DNA of 64,000 nt, taken from NCBI GenBank assembly GCA_963930645.1, contig OZ005661.1, positions 197,826,532 to 197,890,531 on the forward strand, given 5' to 3'. The notes beneath the pieces were generated by a model, which ran no database searches, was not told the DNA's origin, and saw only the letters and a list, made by a program, of their open reading frames with translations. Positions 36,669 through 51,600 of this stretch are shown in pieces (position 1 is the first letter of the stretch; each line of letters starts with the position of its first letter). The translations under genes were made by a program, and so were the position numbers. This DNA comes from Salticus scenicus. Lineage: Eukaryota > Arthropoda > Arachnida > Araneae > Salticidae.

Positions 36669-39600
36669 GCTTCTCCATCCTTTTTTCTTCATTTATAGCT
36701 GCAATAAACCATTTTCGTGAGCTTTCGCCGTTTAATGCCAACCATATTGTTCACTGCGTCGCCAGTCCGTCTCGTAGATTCATATCAAGGACACATTTCC
36801 CTTCTTCCTCTTTCAATTTTACAGTTTATGGCTTTCTGCTTTTACATCTAGCTACTTATTGTTCATATTTAAAAGAAACATTTGTACCTGCCCATATTTA
36901 TATACAGATCACTTTTTAAATTCTATTATATAAACAAAATATTTATACATAAATATATATATTTAAATTTCACACATTTTTGTTTTATTTATGTATGTAA
37001 TTTTAATTACAACAACACACATTATCATTATTAAATTATCATATCCTGAAAAAGAAAAGTGAACCCCATTTTTAACTATAAGAAAAATAATATTAGAAAG
37101 ATGATTCTGAAACCAACTAGTTTAAAATAGCATATAATAATTGCATTTTTTCCCCCCACACTAACTTTAAAATGTCCAAATGGATTAAATTATGACAAAA
37201 TAAATAAAGTTGAACATCTATGTTGTTAACTATTTAGGTCTTTTTTATACAATAAAAATAGAGCAAGTAAAATAAATGTCATAATGTCCAACTGAAGGTC
37301 TACTGAAAGAGTTCTATGTAAAAACAAACACACACACACACATACAAAAGATTAAAATAATAATATAATAACCATTGTTAAGGAACACAGACAACTCAAA
37401 TGAAAGGAACATGCAGCATGAAAAAAGTATTTAGAACATGAAGCAGATAAAAAAAGTGATATCTTAACTTGAAACTAAAGGATCTCACTAAAATAATTTG
37501 ATTTTAAAAATACAAAAATTGGAAAAAAAAAAAAAGAAGAAGAAAGGAATGCAGCTTCATTTCTTAAAGTGGCAAATTAGTTTTTCTGATGCTTTTTATA
37601 TACTTCAGTGAAAAGATAACGTGAAAAGAGGAGTTTATTTATTTGACTTTCTAAAAAAAAAAAAAAAAAAAAAAGATTTAAAATGAATGCCTTAGCTTCA
37701 AACAAGAACAAAATCCTATATTAAACTGATTACATGTATCAGTTTCAAGAACATGAAAAAAATCATTTTATTTTTTGATTTGTTTAAAATACCTCAACTT
37801 GAAAAACCAACCAAGCTCAACTTAACCAGAAAAATTCACATTAAAAAATAGAAAATAAATAAATAAGTAATAAAATTAAAATTAAATTCGCAAATCGAAA
37901 AGAAATCTTGATGAGGTGCACTACTGCATCCTGTGATCCAAGCAACCCCTGAGCCAAGTTTTGTAGCTTTATGATGAAGGGTACTCTCTATTTATAGTCT
38001 CCGAAAGCAGAAGCCAATGTTGTTCTATGGAAATTTTGCCCTGTTATAACTCATTAATTAATAGTGTTTTTAAATTCTATTTTCATATTCAGAAAACTCT
38101 CAATTGCTAAACAGGTTATTGCTTTCTAAAAATTGATTTTCTTAATTTTAAGATTTCATTTTAAATCTAAAAAATGCAAAATTTCACACTGGAAAAATTC
38201 ACATTTTAGAACTTCAAAATACATTTAAAAAAAAAAAATCAATTTTTAGAAAGCAATAACCTGTTTAACAGTTGTGAATTTTCTGAATGTGAAAATAGAA
38301 TTAAAAAATATGTATTAGTTGAGTTATACTGAGGGAAAAATTCTCTGTAAAATAACACTGGTTTTGGCTTCCAAGGATGATAAGTACGGAGATCTCTTAA
38401 TGGTTTGAGTTCCAGTGTACGTACAGGTTAATAGAACAAAATCTAATGTTAAACATATTCAATATCACAGTTTTAAGAATATGAAAAAAAATTATTCTAT
38501 TTCTTTATTTGTTTAAAATATTTCAACTTTAAAAAAAAAAAACAATCTAAACTTAGCTCAGGTGGGAAAAATTACATTTTCGAATAAAGAAAAAAATCTT
38601 AACAAGGTACACCTTTGCATCCTGTTATGGAATTATATAAATTTTATTTGAAATGGATGGTACGGGGTATTGAACGGGTTTATTTTTTGGTTTTTATTCT
38701 ATAGGATCATAAATAAAGTGGTCGAAATATCGTATAGTATAAAAGCATAAAATTGCAGTTGTGCCGCTGCAAATGGAAATAAACTAGTAAATTTAAAATT
38801 TTGGAATTTTTAAAATAAATAAAAACAACAAGTAAATGAAATCAAGAAAAACTTTAACTTACCCCATTTGGATGAAACGATACTGAAAAATAAAATATTA
38901 TTAATCCAAATAAAGCACACGAGAATATCAATGAATTACACATTTTTATAGGCACCAATGAACTTTTATTAAAAAGAAAAAAATCTGCAGTAAATAAAAT
39001 CATAAGTAAGTGCACTGATAGAATGAGCACCGGTACTCAATATTTTTAACTTAGCAATGAGAAAAACATCGCTGTATCTGACATTCTTAGTGGAAGTAAT
39101 GAGATCTTATGATTCAGAATGTTATTTTCTATTTGCGGAGATGTCACACATATCTATTATAATTATATATATTTTATATAGAATAATTTTACAGGTAATT
39201 ATAATATTAAGGAAATCTTCTTACCTGTATTCTTCTAACGAGCATCCGATCTTTATGTTCCTGTTTCGGTTTTGAAAGCTAAATCATTTATCAATTCTTC
39301 TATAAAGAAAACATTAATTAGATTCAATTAATTAAGAGATTCACTCAATTAGATTCACTCAATAACGAGATGATTTTGTGGCCTTTATATATTTAATAAA
39401 AGAATTAAGAAAGAAAAGAACATAAAATTAAATTGAATTACGGAGCTGCTAAACACACTCCGAATACTTAAAGGTCTACATGACAACTAGTGAAGAAAAA
39501 GTTTACATATACATTGATGCAGCTGCGAGCGGTTTCATAGGCATGCGCAGACGCCTCATTTGTTTCCCCTCACAGTTTGAAATCGAAAGTAAAAATGTTT

Positions 39601-42600
39601 TTATAGTCTGTGAAATATATTGGGCAGATAATTGTCATAATTTCCAACACTCCACCTTGCACAATATATATTAAGTTTTTACAAGCTGCAGTTTGTCTCT
39701 GTGTTTGATGAATGCCGCTTTAGGAAGTGCCTTAGTAAGCACATCGGCAGTCATATCCTTGCTTGAGATATATTTCAATTTAATAATTCCTTGTTCACAC
39801 AACTGTTTAATTAGATGGTATTTCACATCTATGTGCTTTGTGCGACTTTGGTACTTATCAGATTCAGCGAGTTTAATGCAGGCTTGGTTGTCTTCATAAA
39901 TAACGATTGGTTGTTTCTGTTCCATATCAAGATCTTTTAGTAGTTTTAATATTGATATAGTTTCTTTTGCTGCATTTCCAGCCGAGATATACTCAGCTTC
40001 AGCTGTTGACAGTGCTATGCAGTTCTGTTTTTTGGATGTCCAGTTAATCGGGTTTTTCCCAACAAAGTAAACATTACCGCTCGTAGATTTTCTATCAAGT
40101 GTGTCATTTGCCCAGTCAGCATCAGCAAAAACTTTTAAAATAGGTTCTTGATCAACATTATATTTTAATTTGTAATCTTTAGTTGTTTTTAAGTATTTGA
40201 TTACCCTTTTTGCGGCTTCCCAATCCTTTTCTCTAGGTTGTTCATTTCTACGACTAAGTATATTAACTGCTGCCGAGATGTCCGGTCTGCTTAACGTTGC
40301 TATATACAACAAAGCTCCTACAGCTTGCCGATATTTGGTGTTATTTGGTAGAATATTTTCTATTTTATCATCTTTCTGGTATCCTGGATCAAGAGGTGTT
40401 TTGATTGGTTTGGATTCTTGCAAATTAAATTTCCTAACCAGTTCATTTATTTTATTTTTCTGATGTATAGCTAATGTCCCATTATCACCTCTCTCTATTT
40501 GTATTCCTAAGTATTTATTTACTTGACCTAGATTTGTGATTTCGAATTCTTTTTCAAGTTCCTTTATTACTTCTTGTATTTCATTTTTGTTTCCTGCCAA
40601 TAATATGTCGTCGACATAAATAAGTAAGTAAACTGTATTATTGTCCTTTGACCTTTTGTATAAACACTTGTCTGATTCACAGGCAGTGAAATTTAATTTG
40701 ATCAGTGTATCATTGATTTTAGTATTCCAAGACCTGGCTGCTTGTTTGAGGCCATATATGGCCTTTCGTAATTTGCAGACCTTTTTCTCTTGTCCTGGTG
40801 TTATGAAGCCTTCTGGCTGGCTCATAAAAATGTCTTCTTCTAGTTCTCCATGTAGGAAAGCGGTTTTCACGTCAACGTGAGTTAACTGCAAATTTTTGTA
40901 CAATGCATTTATCAAGAAATTTCTGATTGTTGTATGAGAAGCCACTGGGGCAAAAGTCTCATCATAATCAGTTCCATACTTTTGACTAAAACCTCTTGCT
41001 ACAAGACGTGCTTTGTATTTTTCAATTTTGCCTGAGTCATTGTATTTTGCTTTAAAAGCCCACTTAGAACCAACAATGTGTGTATTAGGTGGAGGATCAA
41101 CAAGATCCCATGTTTCATTTTTATTTAATGATTTCATCTCTTCTTCCGCTGCTTCTAACCATTTTTCTTTCTCAATAGGATTTTTCATATTTACTATGTC
41201 GTCAAATGTTTTCGGTTCAGTATAATTTGTATCAGTTGAGAGAAAAACAAAACGATCAGGTGGTACCCCTTTGTTTATTCTATCTGATCTCCTTAGGGTT
41301 TGTGTATTCTGAATTTCATTGTGTTCTTCTGTTACGTCATTTTCATTGTTTAAAATAACAGGAATTTTAGATTCCTCATTAATTGCATTTTGATCAATGT
41401 TTCGAGAATGTTCGTGAGTTTCATGCTCTTCGAGAAATTTTACCGTTCTGCAGATTTTTATGTTGTTGTTTACATAAATCCTATATCCTTTACTTTTTAG
41501 ATCATAACCCATGAAAATTCCTGGTTTCGCTTTATCATCTAACTTTTTTCTATCAGTTTTGTTCACATAAACATAAGCTTTGCAGCCAAATGTTCTTATT
41601 TTTGAGAGGTCTGGTTTCATACCAGTCCAAAGCTCATATGGTGTCTTTTCACGGGCACTTGTTGGTAGTCTGTTTTGTAAATAATTTGCCGTCATTAAAG
41701 CTTCTCCCCAAAAATTTTTATTTAATTGACTTTCATTTAACATGCATCTGGTCATTTCGACCAAAGTACGGTTTTTCCTTTCCGCTACGCCGTTCTGTTG
41801 AGAACAATGGGGCACAATGAGTTGGTGTTGTATACCCTAACTTTGAAGAAATTTTTCAAATTCTTTATTCATATATTCACCACCATTGTCAGAATGCAAA
41901 ATTTTAATTTTTCTTCCAAATATATTGGAAGTGAGTGCATGGTAATTTTTGAAAGCTTCTAAGGCTTCATATTTATTTTTCAACAGATATATATAAGTGT
42001 AGCGGCTGTGGTCGTCGATGAAAGTGAGAAAATAACTTTTTCCACCCACCGTAGGTGTCTGGAATGGGCCACAGAGGTCGGAATGTATTATTTCTAATGT
42101 TTGTTTTGTCTTGTGTGTAGCTACTTTGGGGTATGAATCATTTTCTAATTTTGACATAATACATATTTCACAGTTATTATCGTGTTTACAATTGTTCAAT
42201 TTAATTCCCGTTGCCATTTCCTTACTGACGAGTTCTTTTATTTGTGCAATATTTTTGTGTCCTAATCTATTGTGCCATAGTTTAACACAATTCTTATTAT
42301 CGCAAATTTGTGTCATGTTTATTTTTTCTTCTGTTTTTTCATTTGTTCTAACTTCATACAAATTGTCAGCTACTGTTGCAAAAATATATTCTTCGTTTTG
42401 AAATTTAATTTCACAAGTGTTCTCTTTAAATATTGCTTGACAACCATTCTCAGTTGCCTTTTTTATTGAAATTAAATTTGTGGCAATTTCAGGAATGAAG
42501 AGTGTGTCTTTAAGTGTGATGTGTTTGATTTCGTTTTTAGAATTTCTCACTTCTATTTTTACATCTCCACAACCTTGTGAGGTTACAGATTGACCATTGG

Positions 42601-45600
42601 CTAACATAACTTGTGTTTTATCATTGTTTTTAAATGATATGAACCTTTCCATATTATTGCACACATGGCTTGAACTCCCGCTATCTACGATGAACGAGTT
42701 TCTGTTTGAATTTCCTACCACAAAAGTCAGATTTTTCATTTTATTTTCAGTTTCTTGCATCATGTTTGATCTTTGTTTGTTTTTATATTTATTGCGATTG
42801 TAGAAGGTGCTTTGATAGTTTGGATTTTTATAGTCATTATTCTCTTTGTGTTTATATTCATTGCTTTCTTTATTTTTTAAATGCCAACAATCGCTTTTAT
42901 TATGCGAACTCTTTTTGCAATAATTGCAAAACTTTCGTGGTGGTGTTTTATTTTTAATGTGCATTTTATATGCGCTCTCATTATTTGTTTGATTGTTTTC
43001 TGATCTTTTTAGATCTTCATCAAGTAACTTTCCCCTGATGAATTCTGGGGTCAAGTCTTCCTGATCTCTAGATTCAATTGCAGTAATCAAGGTATCGAAG
43101 CTTGGAGGAAGTGAGCATAGCATAAGAGCTGACATGTGCTCATCATTTATCACCTCACCTATAGCGGTCAATCTATCACGGATCTGATATATGTGCGTTA
43201 GATGTTGAGATAGATTTCCACCCTCTGCTAGTTTAGCAGAATATAACTTTCTCAATAGAAATAATTTACTGGATAAGTTCGATCGCTCGTGAATTCTTTT
43301 TAAAGTGTCCCACGTTTGCCTAGCAGTCGCGAGATTTTTAATATGTACGATCTGGTCGTCTTCTATCGATAAATTAATGATCGCTTTGGCTTTACGATCC
43401 TTAATTGTCCATTCATTTGTGATAGGATTGGGAGGTTCGTTCGTTATTAATTCAAACAAATTTTCCTTGCATAACATCATTTCTATTTTGAATTTCCACA
43501 AATCATAATTCGTGGAATTTAATTTATCTATCATCGATATATCTTTTGAAAAGGCCATTTTAACTTTATTATTTGATCACTGCAAATATTTTGATTATAT
43601 AATATTTCTTTTCTTATTATACTTAATACCAATTCAATTGAGTTTTATTTCCCTTTTTTCTTTTTGTTTCTAGAACGTATATTTTTCAAACCAAAACTTT
43701 TGGTTTCAGTTCTAATTCGAGATCGGATGCCTTTTTAAATCGAAATTTATTTCAATTCATTTATTATTTTTGTATTTTTAATACATTCCATTCATATTAT
43801 CTTAAAATAGAATATTATACTTTTTTATATTTATATAAATGAATTTATATATATAGAAAGTGTGACATCATTTTTTGTTCTGTGCTCATAATCTGTTCTT
43901 TTAATTGCCTCAGTAGCACAGAATGTTATTTTCTATTTGCGGAGATGTCACACATATCTATTATAATTATATATATTTTATATAGAATAATTTTACAGGT
44001 AATTATAATATTAAGGAAATCTTCTTACCTGTATTCTTCTAACGAGCATCCGATCTTTATGTTCCTGTTTCGGTTTTGAAAGCTAAATCATTTATCAATT
44101 CTTCTATAAAGAAAACATTAATTAGATTCAATTAATTAAGAGATTCACTCAATTAGATTCACTCAATAACGAGATGATTTTGTGGCCTTTATATATTTAA
44201 TAAAAGAATTAAGAAAGAAAAGAACATAAAATTAAATTGAATTACGGAGCTGCTAAACACACTCCGAATACTTAAAGGTCTACATGACAACTAGTGAAGA
44301 AAAAGTTTACATATACATTGATGCAGCTGCGAGCGGTTTCGTAGGCATGCGCAGACGCCTCATTTGTTTCCCCTCACAGTTTGAAATCAAAAGTAAAAAT
44401 GTTTTTATAGTCTGTGAAATATATTGGGCAGATAATTGTCATAATTTCCAACAGTTATAGCGTTGAAAATAAGTCTGAACAGTGTGAAATTAGTTATAAC
44501 AACATTATGTGCTACTGGGGATTAACATAAAAATGATTGATCTAAAAAAAATGTACTTTTTGTACAACAGAAAATTCATGAGTCATAATGTCTTAAACAT
44601 TTGAAGTGAATAATCGGTATAGTTCATCCAAAATATTTATCAAACATAAAATCACATATTTTTGCTGCGTATCAAGATGGTATAACTTTTTAATCAATAT
44701 ATGTAGGCACAAAAAAACCCCCAATTGTTACGCAAGGAATTAAAGTATTACGAAACGTTACACAGGTATATCCTTCCAGTAATGCTCCTGTTTGAAGTCG
44801 ATATGGTATTATATGATTTGTGATTCAGAAGAACACTATTTTGAGGAAGTACTTCGAAATATAATTCCATCAATGTAACAGAAGCATAAGATCAAAATAT
44901 TTAAGGATGACTCCCTTCATTTCGATTGGCATCGCCGAGCACCACCTTTAGGCCTAATCTCATTAGACCCGTTGTCTGAGTTCCTCGTTTGCTAGAAACA
45001 GCCAAACATTGGATACAGAGAGTTAGTTCAGCACAAGTGAATTTTTTTTTAATTTCTTGTATGGTTTCAGCATTTTTAAATCAGATTAAATTGGATAACT
45101 GGCTTGGCTGCGACACACCCTCGCTCTCTATGGAAAGAAGCGGTGCCGCAGACTGGCGAATCAAACGTCGTACTCCTCAGTCAGCTGCCATCCAAGAGAG
45201 AGAAGTTATGGGGGATGCTCATCCAATTCTCCTGCTCACTGGAACGAACTACCAGTGAATTCATGTGTGCAGTAAATAGATCATAAAAACTGCATTTTAA
45301 TTTGATCATAAGCTCAAATAAAAGTTAAGGGATTAAAATTAAATTAATTTTAATGGAGGAAAATATATTTTTGAGTATTTTTAAGACAGATTATTATTAC
45401 TAGCAGGCTTCGCTGGGCACTATATTTAAAGGATTTCTTTTCAATTGAATAACTGAAACATTTAAATAAATATATTTCGATTGGCGACTATTTTCTTCAC
45501 AGTTTTAGTATGGGATCCCGTTGACAATATCAAACATTTATTGAACTTCTCGAATGTGTGCAACAAAACTATTATTAAAATAAATATTCTTGAAACACTC

Positions 45601-48600
45601 AAGTAGAAATGTTAATTCTTCGAATATTCTGCAAACAGTTGAAGCTGTTACTCGTACAGTAAAAGTCACTATTCGATGAATGGTCGAATCAGAGAACGCA
45701 CGTAAGTCGTTTTCGCAGCAATCACTATAATGCACATATGCAAGCTTCTCGCATATGAAAAAAAAAAAAAAAACACTGTACAGCCCTACATCACAGTGCA
45801 TGAATCTCAGAACACATGAAACTCGGCTCTGCAGCAATCACTATCACGCATGTTAAAACCAAAAAAAAAAAAAAAAATCATTGGACACCCCTAACACGCT
45901 GCGCATGAATCTGAAAACGCACGAAACTCGGTTCCTCAGCAATCACTATCATGCATGTTAAATCCAAAAAAACATCACTGGACACCTCTACCTCGCTGTG
46001 CATAAATCTGAAAAATGCACAAAACTCAGTTCTGCGGCAATCACTATCACGCATGTTAACCCTTTCACTACCAATATATTTTTTTTTCTGAGAAAAATAA
46101 AATAAGTATTAAATAATTTATCTGAAGTGGTCCATTTAATAGACAGTGAATTTTTTCAACTGACATTTCTATCCACCTATTCATGGTAGTTACAGGTCTA
46201 AAAAACAAGAACAGAAAACATTCAGAAAAAAAATTTCATATTATATTTTAATTTAAGCTTGGGACATATAAGTCCCAGTGGTAGCGAAAGGGTTAAAACC
46301 AAAAAAACATCACTTGACACCCCTATCTCAAATCAATAAAAATCAAATAAACCAATCAAATCTCTTCTAATTCCTCAGATCATAGCTCTAGTTTAACATA
46401 AAATACACTCAAATCAATGAAAATCAAATAAACCAATCAAATCTCTCGTAATTCTTCAAAACGTAGTTCTAATTCAATGTAAAATACACTCAAATCAATG
46501 AAAATCAAGTAAACCATCAAATCTCCATAATTCCTCATGACGTAGCTCTAGTTCAACATAAAATACACTCAAATCCATGAAAATCAAATAAACCAATCAA
46601 ATCTTTCATAATTCCTCACAATGTAGCTCTATTTCAACGTAAAATACACTCAAATCAATGAAAATCAAATCTCTCCTAAGATTCTCCATTCTGCATCATT
46701 ATAGAAATGGGAAGTTTCATTTTCATATTTTTATTAATTAAAAGAAGACTTATCAAAAATTTGACTTCAATGTGCACAATGACCCTTCGGAGGGTACCTT
46801 TGGTGTTAAATCACGTGACTGTCCAAGCTTCCGTTTTCGAGAACAGTGAAATATACAAATATTGCTCACTTAATAGTATAAGATTAAAACCAACTCATTT
46901 TTTCAATGAGATGCTATTTTGGAATGGCGTAGTAATACTGCGTTTCTGCGAAGCTAATGGAATTTTCTAGAAGGAATTTTGAAAGCGTAATTAAAAGTGA
47001 CGTCATAAATTTTAATTAACGAAATATGAACGTCAGAAAAGTTATTAATCTTATTTTTAAATTATTTGAGCACAATCTAAAATGATTTTAAATCCATTTA
47101 ACTATTATTTATGTTTTGATTTTTCTGATTGGTGAATTTGTTTGTTTACAATCAGAAACATCGGTGGTTTTTTTACAAACAAACCATTCACATGAATTTT
47201 AGACTTTTCTTTTTTCCTTTGAATTTTAAGTGATTTAAATGATTAATTGGGGGAAAATAAATAAATAATAGCCAAACTATTTTTTGGAGGATTTGAGAAA
47301 AATTAATTAAATTAAATAGTGTTAAAAATTTTCAATTTTAACACATCCTATGGTCAAATCAATGCCTTGGCAAGTTTTGTAGCTTTGTAATCAGCAGCCT
47401 GAGCTCCATAGTGCACATAGGCACCACACTTTATTTATGAAGATTTGACTTAAATAGAAACCTTTGTTATTAGTTTCAAAGTAATAAATTATTTTGTAAT
47501 GTTCTCATTTAGTATGTTATCTTCAAATTGAAGTCTTAGAAATTGCAATACCATAAAATCAAAAATGTCTAGCCAAATGGAAAAATATCATAGGTCAAGA
47601 GTATGATATTTTGTCATACTCATGTAATATACATTTAAAAACATTTTTACCTTAATAACTGATGTGCAGAAATTTTTTCTTATAAAACGATAAATGCATT
47701 TGCTCTACTATATCACAAACTCTAAAGTTTACAATTCATTTAATGAATCAAAATAAACTAACCTACAAATCAAATTGATATCATCTTCTCTAGTCCAATC
47801 AGTCCCACCAGCAACTTTCCAATTTAAATAATTGAGCCATTTTGTACGACACTGTTTTTCAGACCGTGTACCAACTCTATCAGCTACAGTGGCCCAGGAT
47901 AAACCAGTTGAAACCATTTCTCCAGGAACTGAATTTGATAATTGATACACAGCTTTTGTCAATCGGTCTTCTTCGGCAGGTAACCATTTGCCTGTAAGAT
48001 TCAGAAAATTAACATATACAGTAAAGGATCTTTATAATGCACACCTTGGAACCAGAAGTAGTGCATATTATAGAATTTCGCATTATATAGAAAATTTTAC
48101 AAATTGTAAAACTTATCGAGTAATCATGGTATAGTAATAAGACATAGATTGATCAGCGAGAGGGAAAAAGTTATGCATTTTTTTTCGGGAAAAGTCACTC
48201 TAATGGCTGCCTTTCCCCGAGTAAATCACACACAGGAATACACACGGATAATTTAGTGAATAAAATTTATGAATAATTTATTTACTAAAGGTGAATGAAA
48301 GACTCCAGATACAGTTTCAAATTCATTTTTCTTTTTATTCTTTTTTTCAATACTCTCTAATGGCTGATTTTAGAACATTTTTTCGGCATCAAAATTTTTT
48401 GCTTGATAACATGGGGATGATAGATCTATATATATTACTATATCTATGGTCAAATATTGCTTGGAATAAATTATGATAGTTACATTTAAGAATCATTTCA
48501 AAAGATAAAATTTTTCACAGCATAAAATATAGAATTCAATAAAATTTAAAATTTTCAGAAATGATTATTTAAAAAATTAGCAGCAAATACATTAAAAAGT

Positions 48601-51600
48601 AGCTTTATACTGTTTTTCTGATAATTTACCAGTATTTTATTTTCTGCAGTTTTGTTGAATTTTTATGATCATCAAATTTATTAATCTCCTTACAATGTCT
48701 TGTTTTAATAAATTTAATATAATTTTTTCATAATAAATAAATAAATATATATTTTCACCCCCACCCCCACCCCTCTTTTCACCATCATGTTTGAATTTGT
48801 TCTGTAATGGCTGTTCTCTGGATTTAAAAATGAGGAAATTCTTCCTTAATCATACATGTGTTAGAAATTTCAAGTTTCTCATCTGATATTAAGTGCCAAC
48901 AGGCCTTTATTTAATTTAATACTCACTGTAATAATTGTATTCTTTCTTTATTAATTAAAAACTATGAATTAGGAATATAAAGATGAAAGAATGTTCCAAA
49001 TATTTATTTTAGTTGTATGTGAATATTTCTACATGCCAGATTTGAATTTCTTAAAAGAAAGTTTTTAATGTTTACACCTGATTAGTGGTGCATTTTATAG
49101 ATAATTGCATTATATAGATCGGCGTTATAAAGATCTTCAACTGTATATAAAATTATGGAACACTTCTGTTTGAATTTACTACTGATATTTGCTTTAAATT
49201 ATGCTGGTAACAGACTCACAGACACACAGATACTAACTTCTACAATCGTAATTTTCAGATTCAGGGGATTTGAGATGATGTGTATATCCCGTGAAATTTA
49301 TATATACATACACAAGTATATAAATCACAGTTTTGAAAATTTGACTTAAAAACAGTACTTCCTCTACCAGAAAAAGGGTAAAGGAAAATAAAAAGAAGGC
49401 CATTACATTGTTACGACAAAATGTAACTAGGAAAACAGTTTTTAATAATGAAAATTAAGAAGTTTTTCAGCAAACATCTTACGTTTCAAAATCACACATC
49501 AACTGTCAAAATATTTAAGTACCATTCTTCAACAGGCAAAAAAGTTCCCCTGATGTATGACTCTGCATAAATATTTCGACTGAAATATATTTGCTTTCAA
49601 GATAAGATTGACAAAAGGGCAAAAAAAACCTAAAACTCTAAGTGAAAAACAAACATTAAAAAAACAACAACAGCATACTAAAGAAATAATTTAATTATTT
49701 TACTTTTAGCATGTAAAAGAATTGATCATTTTCACTGAAATGAAAATGTCAGTGGAAGCCTCTTAGTTGAGACTCAAAAAGTTTTTGGGTTTTGTCTATG
49801 TGTACTAGGATAGCGACTGCAAAAATCACCCGATTGACTTGCAAATCGGTACACAGTGCATGAGTCATACAGAATTAGCTTATATTTTTTAAGTGTATTT
49901 ATTTTGTCTGTAGTTCATGTACAGGGATAGATCAAAGATTTTTACTTCCATTACCCTACTACCATAGGTAATGGAAATGTTGTATTTGGTCCAAAAATTC
50001 GGTATCGAGATTTCACCTGATTTACACGTTTTAAAGTCCCCTGAGTCCAAAAAAGTGGTTTTTCGTAATTGGTCTGTGTGTGTGTGTATGTATGTACGGA
50101 ATCTTCTGGCTATCATATCTCCACAACTAATAAAGATAGAACTACAAAACTTCAGAATTAAGACAGGTCTGATGTACAGATGAATTTTCCAAATTTTGGT
50201 GAAAATTGAAAAACCGGAAGGGGGACATCGGAGACCGTAAGTCCATATCTCAAAAATGACTGTAACGATTTTCTTCAAATTTGCTATATTAACACTCTAT
50301 TATATGTACTTTCGAATGACATAGTTGGTTAGTTCAGAAAAATTGATAGGCATCCTGTATAAATAGCTCAATTTCAGGTCTTGCAAGCGTGTTCGTTTAA
50401 AAACGGCTGTACGGATTTTTTTCAAACTCGCCATATTAACTCACTTTTATATATACTTTTGTATGTAATTATTGTTTTCCAGTCAATAATTGATTTTTTG
50501 TAAAAGTTGGTATCTCAAAAACGGCTCTAACAATTTTCTTGAAAATTGTTATATAAATCCATTTCTTTCTCGTGTATTGCATGGTTATTAGAGGAAAATT
50601 GACAGTCTTCCTGCTTAGGTAGATCATCTTCAAATATCGGAAATTTATGTTTAAAAAAATAAACTACTATTTTCTCCCCTTATTTTTTACCTCGCTATAT
50701 GTAAGCTTTGTTTTATATGTCTTTATAAGTTTATCTTACCAGAAAAAATTTAGGTTTCTACTTCTTTAGGTCACTTTTATGTTTTCTGATCACATTATCT
50801 CTCAAAAATGCATATAATACGTGTGATAGTGGGTAATGGAAGTCGTGTGGTTGTTTCACACCAGATTTTTCTTTATCATTACAGTCTATGGACACAATTT
50901 GTATACACTGCGATAGCAGCTGCAAAAAGTCACCCAAATGATTTGCAAGTTTGTACACATGTCTATGTGCCATACAGAAATAGCTGTATAATTTTTGGTG
51001 CCTATATTGTTTATGGTTCATGTACAAGGGTATATCAAAGTACTTTTTATCATTACAGCCTCTGGGCAGAATTTATTTAAATACAATTTTATGTGGTTAC
51101 ATTGCATTCAACCAAATATAAAACTAACTTGCATATTAAGATACTTAGAATTATGTTTATTGTAGAAAAAGGAGTGCATAAACTTAATAATTATCTACAG
51201 GACTACGTAAAATAATTCCAATAACATTATATAATCATCCAAATGAAGTTAAATTTGGTATAAATATTTATGGGTTACATGGAATTAAGTGCATGACTTC
51301 TTTTAATTGTGAACATCATGTTTGTGACTCATGCATAGGGAGACACAAAAAAATTTTGTAGCATTACAGTCTACAGATGGAATTTCTTTTGAGTGCACTT
51401 TAACATGATTACACTGCATTCAGCTATTCAGCATAATGAAATTAACATAAGTTATTAGAATGTTTAAAAGCATGCTTTCTGTTGAAAACAATAGACACAG
51501 AATCAGTAATTAGTTTACAGAGCTACACAAACGAATTTTGATATGTTATGCAATCATTTGGCTCAAATCTAGTTCAAGAATTTATGCATTGCAAGGCATT

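Larger units (their letters stand above)
39120..44453 (-). mobile_element. Ty1/copia LTR retrotransposon, nearly intact
   Basis: 5334 bp in DMTF1 sense orientation, inside its 12.4-kb intron. On the minus strand: 5' LTR (44453-43924), leader, a single gag-pol frame starting ATG at 43558, a TAG at 41839-41837, continuing in the same frame to a stop at 39673-39671, a purine tract AAGGTGGAG, then the 3' LTR (39649-39120). The order protease, integrase, reverse transcriptase, RNase H is that of copia. LTR identity points to a very recent insertion. No matching target-site duplication is visible (left flank CAGAA, right flank GTTAT). Confidence 0.95.

Noticed and set aside
36060..36880. LINE remnant
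   Set aside because: The segment is less AT-rich and pyrimidine-biased, but I found no reverse transcriptase or endonuclease motif on either strand.
39121..39125. GTTAT as the copia target-site duplication
   Set aside because: GTTAT follows the right LTR and also occurs at 39121-39125, but there it is part of the LTR itself, as the other LTR shows, so it is not a flanking copy.
45398..45425. Left end of a dispersed repeat (TAGCAGGCTTCGCTGGGC)
   Set aside because: It resembles the start of a common arthropod repeat, but without a partner end or body the call cannot be supported.
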